A stretch of 10,431 nucleotides of DNA, taken from Lactobacillales bacterium. Its GTDB lineage: Bacteria; Bacillota; Bacilli; Lactobacillales; Vagococcaceae. Position numbers and translations under genes: made by a program. The notes under the pieces are model-generated. The model was not told the DNA's origin. It searched no databases and saw nothing but the letters and a program-made list of their open reading frames with translations. The stretch spans positions 1 to 10,431 of the forward strand of contig JAATEZ010000182.1 of assembly GCA_015655485.1 (NCBI GenBank), read 5' to 3'. Within the stretch, counting starts at the first letter, position 1. Every line of letters starts with the position of its first letter. Shown piece after piece: positions 6,027 to 10,431 of this stretch.

Positions 6027-7697
6027 TTAAGCTTCAAGAATCATAGGCAAGACCATTGGATGACGTTCTGTTTTTTCTATAAGAAATGGCTGCAGTGTAT
6101 CAATAATGGTATCTCTGACCAGGCTTTCGTTACATTTAGGATCCTGCAAAGCCTCACGGATAGCATGAAATAAAAGTTTCTGGCCTTCATTGATCAATTC
6201 TCCGGATTCACGCATATAGATGAATCCGCGTGACAAAATATCTGGTCCGGCGAGTATTTCTTTTCTTTTATAATTTACAGTGGTTACCGCGAGAACCAGA
6301 CCTTCTTCGGAAAGGATCCGCCGATCACGCAAAACGATATTTCCGATATCGCCTACGCCATTTCCATCCACATAGACGTCTCCAGCATTAAAATGCCCAG
6401 CCTCACGAGCGGTTTCACTGGTTAAAGACAATACATCGCCGTTTTCGAGAATAAAACAGTTCTCTTTAGGGATCCCTACGGCTTGGGCAAGCTGTGTATG
6501 GATCTTTTGCATTCTGAATTCCCCATGGACAGGCATAAAGAATTTCGGCTTCATCAGACGGAGCATCAATTTCTGTTCTTCTTGGCCTCCGTGACCGGAA
6601 GTATGGACATTGTTTATTTTCCCATGGATCACTTCAGCTCCGGCTTCGGAAAGTAAATTGATCACATTGTTTACACTAGTTGTATTTCCGGGAATCGGAG
6701 AACTAGAAAAAATCACTGTGTCGCCAGGTTGAATTGAAATTTGTCTATGAGTTCCATTGGCGATACGGCTGAGTGCTGCCATAGGTTCACCTTGAGAACC
6801 AGTACATAGTATCAAAATTTTTTCTGCAGGCAGAGATTTCAATTCATGAGCATCCACAAAAGCATCATCAGGCACAGTGATATAACCCAGACGGCGGCCA
6901 TTGACAATAGAGTTCTCCATACTGCGCCCGAAAACAGCGATTTTCCGGCCGGTTTTCAGCGCAGCTTCCGTCGTTTGCTGCAGCCGAGAAATGTTTGAAG
7001 CGAAAGTGGCGAAGATGATCCGGCCTTCGACTTTCTCAAAAATTCGACGGATCGAATCCCCGATAAGCATTTCTGATTTAGTGAATTCAGGAATCTCCGC
7101 ATTCGTACTGTCAGAAAGCAGACAAAGAACGCCGCTTTCGCCGATACGCGCCATCCGATGCAGATTGGCAGGTTCGCCTACAGGAGTAAAATCAAATTTA
7201 AAATCTCCAGTACAGACGATATTGCCGGGCGGCGTTTTGATCACGATTCCAAGAGCATCTGGAATACTGTGAGTCGTTCTGAAAAAACTAACCGAAGTTT
7301 TTCGGAATTTTAAAACAGTATCTTCATTGATTTCATGGAGTTCCGCATCACGCAGCAGACCATGCTCATCTAATTTGTTTGTAATCAGGGCTAAAGCTAA
7401 AGGTCCGGCATAAATTGGTATGTTGGCCTGTTTTAAAAGATAAGGAACTCCGCCAATGTGGTCCTCGTGACCGTGTGTGATCACCAAAGCTTTCACTTTA
7501 TTAAGATTTTGCAAGATGTAACTGTAGTCTGGAATCACATAATCGATCCCTAGAAGATCGTCTTCAGGGAATTTGATACCGGCATCAACGATAATGATCT
7601 CATCTTGAAATTGGACCCCATAAGTATTTTTTCCAATTTCACCGAGACCGCCTAATGCAAAAACACCTACTTCATTGTTTTTTATCGATGGTTTCAT
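6027..7697 (-). CDS. rnjA: Ribonuclease J1
   Basis: RNase J1 is the Firmicute 5'-to-3' exonuclease and endonuclease for mRNA decay and rRNA maturation. The 556 residues match the family length (about 555 in Bacillus). The metallo-beta-lactamase core shows HGHEDHIGG (His75, His77, Asp79, His80), TTHSIPDA (His143) and CTGDFKFD (Asp165). The beta-CASP insert follows (roughly 210-355), then NNVHTSGHGG (His365 to Gly371) and PVHGEFRM (His391), and a C-terminal dimerisation domain. All metal ligands appear present, so it should be active. Translation starts at ATG 7697-7695, one base after the rpoY stop, with its GGAG site inside rpoY, so the genes are coupled. The gene ends before the hairpin at 5841-5887. 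Confidence 0.96.
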   Translation of the reverse strand: MKPSIKNNEVGVFALGGLGEIGKNTYGVQFQDEIIIVDAGIKFPEDDLLGIDYVIPDYSYILQNLNKVKALVITHGHEDHIGGVPYLLKQANIPIYAGPLALALITNKLDEHGLLRDAELHEINEDTVLKFRKTSVSFFRTTHSIPDALGIVIKTPPGNIVCTGDFKFDFTPVGEPANLHRMARIGESGVLCLLSDSTNAEIPEFTKSEMLIGDSIRRIFEKVEGRIIFATFASNISRLQQTTEAALKTGRKIAVFGRSMENSIVNGRRLGYITVPDDAFVDAHELKSLPAEKILILCTGSQGEPMAALSRIANGTHRQISIQPGDTVIFSSSPIPGNTTSVNNVINLLSEAGAEVIHGKINNVHTSGHGGQEEQKLMLRLMKPKFFMPVHGEFRMQKIHTQLAQAVGIPKENCFILENGDVLSLTSETAREAGHFNAGDVYVDGNGVGDIGNIVLRDRRILSEEGLVLAVTTVNYKRKEILAGPDILSRGFIYMRESGELINEGQKLLFHAIREALQDPKCNESLVRDTIIDTLQPFLIEKTERHPMVLPMILEA

Positions 7698-7698
7698 A

Positions 7699-7914
7699 TC
7701 ATTTAAACTCCGTTAAGCTAAAATCGGCATTTTCTTTTTCATATTGAAGATGATTTCCGTCTAACAATTGAAAATATTCAATATTGTAGGCAGTATTTTC
7801 TTCCACTAGCTGACGAGCTGCTACTTCGTTTTCTGCTTCAATATAGAGCGATTTTGTTTCTTCGCGCTTGGGGTTGCGGATCTTTGTTTCTTGATAGTAC
7901 ACTTTAAATAACAT
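7699..7914 (-). CDS. rpoY: RNA polymerase epsilon subunit (DUF1447)
   Basis: The 71-residue protein begins MLFKVYYQETK and has the compact, acidic, Tyr-rich composition of the RpoY family (about 69-70 residues). It is a small accessory subunit that binds the Firmicute RNA polymerase core. The start ATG (7914-7912) follows AAGGAG eight bases upstream on the minus strand (7923-7928 on the plus strand). The gene directly precedes rnjA with a 1-nt gap; this pairing of RNA polymerase epsilon and RNase J1 genes is conserved in Firmicutes and strongly supports the call. No clear promoter was found upstream; a TATGAT box at 8005-8010 (minus strand) is the best weak candidate. Confidence 0.93.
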   Translation of the reverse strand: MLFKVYYQETKIRNPKREETKSLYIEAENEVAARQLVEENTAYNIEYFQLLDGNHLQYEKENADFSLTEFK

Positions 7915-8213
7915 ATAATGATCTCCTTGTTAAATATTTTATTTTTTTCAAAAAATTGATTTGATTTTTGCTATTGATTTTTTTAAAGAGAACAAGAAAA
8001 TAACATCATAAAATAGACAGCTGAGTTTAAAAATATGAAAAAACGTTAAGCATGAAGAAGCGATCAAACAAAAAAGAAAATACTTTCAAATTTTATTTAT
8101 TCCAACAAAAAATAAAGGTCTGACTTGAAATATAGATCCAGATAAAATTATCTTCACGTTTCCCCATAAAAATAGACATCTCTATATCACAAATAGTCTT
8201 TTTTATAAACTTA

Positions 8214-8235
8214 ATTTAAAATAATTATTTTAAAT
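8214..8235. repeat. 22-bp perfect palindrome
   Basis: Bases 8214-8224 and 8225-8235 are exact reverse complements with no spacer. It consists only of A and T. It lies about 300 bases before the ABC promoter and could be a protein-binding site, but chance is hard to exclude in such AT-rich sequence. Confidence 0.4.
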
Positions 8236-8498
8236 CAATATGAAACCTCGTCTTTGTTTCAAAAAATAAAAAAGAATTGTGAAGGAAATCTTGTTTAAAT
8301 GGATCAATAGTGAGCCTATATAAAACTTATCTATTCATTTGAGCTCAATTGTACTGCAAACTTTTTCCGTTCTTCTCAATAGTTAAAAACAGTTTAACAT
8401 AAAATAAGAAAGAAGTATAGAATTCTGTGCGATCTTAAAAAATTTGATTGTCTTCAAAAGGGATACATAATTGAATGAAAATAAAGTTTTTTGATTTA

Positions 8499-8527
8499 TT
8501 TACTCCTTTTTTTTTCTGTGATATATT
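8499..8527 (+). promoter_or_regulatory. Promoter of the ABC exporter operon
   Basis: TTTACT (8499-8504) and TATATT (8522-8527) are 17 bases apart, and TG at 8519-8520 makes an extended -10 box. Transcription would start near 8534, leaving a short leader with AAAGGAG before the ATG at 8566. Confidence 0.6.
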
Positions 8528-8565
8528 AAATTGGTTAGATCGTTTTTTTAAAAGGAGATGAAAAA

Positions 8566-10296
8566 ATGAAATTGATTATTCATTATTTGGGGCGGCATAA
8601 GCGTTGGTTGTTATTTAATTTTGTTTGCGTATTTGGCTTTATTATTATTGAATTGGGTTTGCCGACCTTGCTGGCAAATATGATCGATAAGGGATTGCCG
8701 ACAAAAGACATGGGTTATATCAAGACTCAGGCCATTTGGATGATCGTTATCGTAATCATCGGAGTCCTCTTAAATATCCTTTTAGCCTTATGCGGTGCAA
8801 AAATAACTACGTCAATTGTTCAAGAAATTCGTAATGATATGTTTGCCAATGTTCAAAATTATTCACATCGTGAGTATGAAGAAATCGGTGTTTCTTCCCT
8901 GATCACCAGAACGACAAACGATGCCTATCAAGTGATGCTGTTCCTGAATTTGATTTTGCGGACTGGTTTTATGACGCCCATCATGTTTATTTCGAGTCTT
9001 GTTTTGATTATTCGCACAAGTCCCTCTTTATCTGTTTTTGTGGCTGTCACTATTCCATTTTTACTTATCGGAGTATTTTTAATTGCCAAAATTTCTGAAC
9101 CTTTGTCAAAAAAACAACAGAAAAATTTGGATGGAATCAACAGGATTTTACGCGAAAATCTATCTGGTTTGCGTGTGGTTCGCGCTTTTGTCAATGAAAA
9201 ATTTGAAGAAAAAAGATTTGAAAAAGTGAATACAGATTATTCTGAAAGCTCTAAAAAATTATTCAAATTAATGGCAGCTGCTCAACCGGCCTTTTTCTTT
9301 TTATTTAATATCGTTATGGCCTTGATCATTTGGTTTGGAGCGTTACAAATCGATGCAGGCGGTTTACAAGTAGGAAATCTGATTGCTTTTATTGAATATA
9401 TATTTCATGCGCTGTTTTCATTTATGTTGTTTGCGACCGTCTTTATGAGTTATCCCAGAGCGGCAGTATCAGCCAAACGTATCCAAGAAGTTTTGGATAT
9501 AAAATCATCTATTTCATTGAATGAAGAAGGAGTCAAAAAAACTGAAACTAATGGCTTTTTAAGATTTGAAAATGTCACTTTTGCTTATCCCGGTCATTCA
9601 GAAAGCCCGGTCATTCGTGATGTGAGTTTTACGGCCAGTCCTGGTGAAACGGTGGCTTTCATAGGAAGCACCGGCAGCGGCAAGTCGACCTTGATCCAAT
9701 TGATCCCGCGTTTTTATGATGTGACACGTGGGCATATTTATCTCGATGATGTGGAACTTAGAGATTATAATTTAGCTGCATTACGTCAGAAAATCGGCTA
9801 TATTCCCCAGAAGGCGTTGCTTTTTTCTGGAACTATTGCTGAAAATATGAAGTATGGCAAACCTGATGCTACGGCTCAAGAAATTGAAACTGCCAGTGAA
9901 ATAGCGCAGGCAACTGAATTTATTCAACAGAAACCGGATCGCTATGAAGAACGATTGGCTGAAGGAGGTTCGAATTTTTCAGGAGGACAAAAGCAGCGGC
10001 TGGCGATTGCCAGAGCAATTTTAAGAAGACCAGCTGTGTATGTTTTTGATGATAGCTTTTCAGCGCTTGATTATCGGACAGATGCGAATTTGCGGGCTCG
10101 CTTGAAAGAGGAGACGGAGAACACGACTGTTCTGATCGTGGCACAACGAGTGGGAACGATCATGCATGCAGACCGGATCATTGTTTTAAATGAGGGTGAG
10201 GTCGTAGGGATCGGAACACATCATGAATTATTAGAAAACTGTTCTGTCTATTATGATATTGCTTCATCGCAGTTGTCTGAGGAGGAATTAGCATGA
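8566..10296 (+). CDS. efrA: ABC exporter half-transporter with degenerate catalytic site (EfrA-like)
   Basis: The 576-residue protein fuses a six-helix exporter domain (membrane segments near 15-37, 57-76, 133-149, 155-173, 242-262 and 270-294) to a nucleotide-binding domain. Seen there are Walker A GSTGSGKST (367-375), Q-loop Gln415, signature FSGGQ (471-475), Walker B ending in Asp495 and D-loop SALD (499-502). The catalytic glutamate after Walker B is Asp496 and the switch histidine is Gln527 (VAQR), the usual pattern in one partner of heterodimeric exporters such as TM287 of TM287/288. ATP hydrolysis should therefore depend mainly on the partner encoded downstream, whose ATG overlaps this stop by 4 nt (ATGA). 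Such pairs export drugs or lipophilic compounds. The name efrA rests on remembered gene order in E. faecalis; the family call is firm, the symbol tentative. Confidence 0.9.
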   Translation: MKLIIHYLGRHKRWLLFNFVCVFGFIIIELGLPTLLANMIDKGLPTKDMGYIKTQAIWMIVIVIIGVLLNILLALCGAKITTSIVQEIRNDMFANVQNYSHREYEEIGVSSLITRTTNDAYQVMLFLNLILRTGFMTPIMFISSLVLIIRTSPSLSVFVAVTIPFLLIGVFLIAKISEPLSKKQQKNLDGINRILRENLSGLRVVRAFVNEKFEEKRFEKVNTDYSESSKKLFKLMAAAQPAFFFLFNIVMALIIWFGALQIDAGGLQVGNLIAFIEYIFHALFSFMLFATVFMSYPRAAVSAKRIQEVLDIKSSISLNEEGVKKTETNGFLRFENVTFAYPGHSESPVIRDVSFTASPGETVAFIGSTGSGKSTLIQLIPRFYDVTRGHIYLDDVELRDYNLAALRQKIGYIPQKALLFSGTIAENMKYGKPDATAQEIETASEIAQATEFIQQKPDRYEERLAEGGSNFSGGQKQRLAIARAILRRPAVYVFDDSFSALDYRTDANLRARLKEETENTTVLIVAQRVGTIMHADRIIVLNEGEVVGIGTHHELLENCSVYYDIASSQLSEEELA

Positions 10297-10431
10297 AAAA
10301 CAAAAATTCCGCGATTTTACGGCTCACCAGATACATCAGACCCTATAAGCTTCCTTTCATTTTCGCTATCCTGCTGACGATCGCAACTGTCGCACTGAAT
10401 GCTCTGATGCCTTATGTGACAGGTTTGCCAA
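10293..10431 (+). CDS. Second ABC exporter subunit, N-terminal fragment (EfrB-like)
   Basis: ATG 10293 lies in an ATGA overlap with the previous stop and follows GAGGAGG. The 46 visible residues begin MKNKNSAILRLTRYIRPYK, a basic cytoplasmic elbow helix. A hydrophobic segment follows (about 21-39), ending LMPYVTGLP, which matches the first membrane helix of type IV ABC exporters. The window ends here, so its nucleotide-binding domain cannot be seen. By context it should be the catalytically complete partner of the upstream subunit. Confidence 0.88.
   Translation, partial: MKNKNSAILRLTRYIRPYKLPFIFAILLTIATVALNALMPYVTGLP

Larger units (their letters stand above)
7915..8565. other. 651-bp AT-rich divergent intergenic region
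   Basis: No convincing gene lies here on either strand. It separates the divergent rpoY-rnjA operon and the ABC exporter operon and must hold both promoters. It is visibly richer in A and T than its flanks. Structures seen are a 22-bp perfect AT palindrome (8214-8235), a small inverted repeat gttaaa/tttaac (8382-8398) and the palindrome ttgagctcaa (8339-8348). An uncharacterised small RNA or a decayed gene is possible but not shown. Confidence 0.6.

Noticed and set aside
6901..7272. Plus-strand reading frame inside the RNase J1 gene
   Set aside because: It is antisense to strongly conserved rnjA coding sequence, resembles no family I know and lacks a ribosome binding site.
8475..8561. Small plus-strand reading frame of 28 codons (begins MKIKFFDLF)
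   Set aside because: It overlaps the predicted ABC promoter and ribosome binding site and has only a poorly placed binding site itself. Its Phe-rich composition follows from the AT-rich sequence.

Overview
The window looks like chromosome of a low-GC Gram-positive bacterium of the Lactobacillales, most likely an Enterococcus. The reasons are the AT-rich spacers, the strong AGGAGG-type ribosome binding sites, the RpoY (epsilon subunit)-RNase J1 pair, the GGCTGG-type intergenic hairpin, and the gene order folC / HAD / radC / csp / rnjA-rpoY / paired ABC exporter. As I remember it, this order resembles the E. faecalis region that carries CspR and EfrAB. The species cannot be fixed from the sequence alone. 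I see no phage, IS, CRISPR, tRNA or rRNA.

Layout. (1) 1-407 is the 3' end of valS (+). (2) 408-618 is a convergent spacer with a perfect 18-bp bidirectional terminator hairpin nested inside a 13-bp outer inverted repeat. (3) 619-2115 is a solitary long-form threonine synthase gene thrC (-). (4) 2116-2641 is a divergent spacer: an extended -10 promoter for thrC, a TATAAT box facing folC, and a folC leader of about 370 nt with several inverted repeats and a perfect 19-bp direct repeat. (5) 2642-5359 is folC, a HAD phosphatase gene overlapping it by 8 nt, and radC, which very probably starts at TTG. (6) 5419-5830 is a cold-shock gene with its own promoter, a leader of about 130 nt and a terminator. 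(7) 5833-5960 holds further hairpins between the convergent csp and rnjA genes. (8) 6027-7914 is the operon rpoY-rnjA (-), coupled across 1 nt. (9) 7915-8565 is a 651-bp very AT-rich gap without a gene. (10) 8566-10431 is a two-gene ABC exporter operon whose first subunit has a degenerate catalytic site and whose second is cut by the window edge.

Functionally this is core housekeeping: translation (ValS), folate retention (FolC), threonine biosynthesis (ThrC), RNA handling (Csp, RNase J1), transcription (RpoY) and efflux (ABC pair). The most interesting signal is not in the proteins. The two spacers flanking thrC, 480-615 and 2478-2619, appear to be two diverged copies of one structured element of about 138 nt. 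Its boxes are conserved and similarly spaced, its stems differ in sequence but still pair, and in each copy one arm can pair with either an upstream or a downstream partner. The second copy ends a few bases before the folC ribosome binding site.
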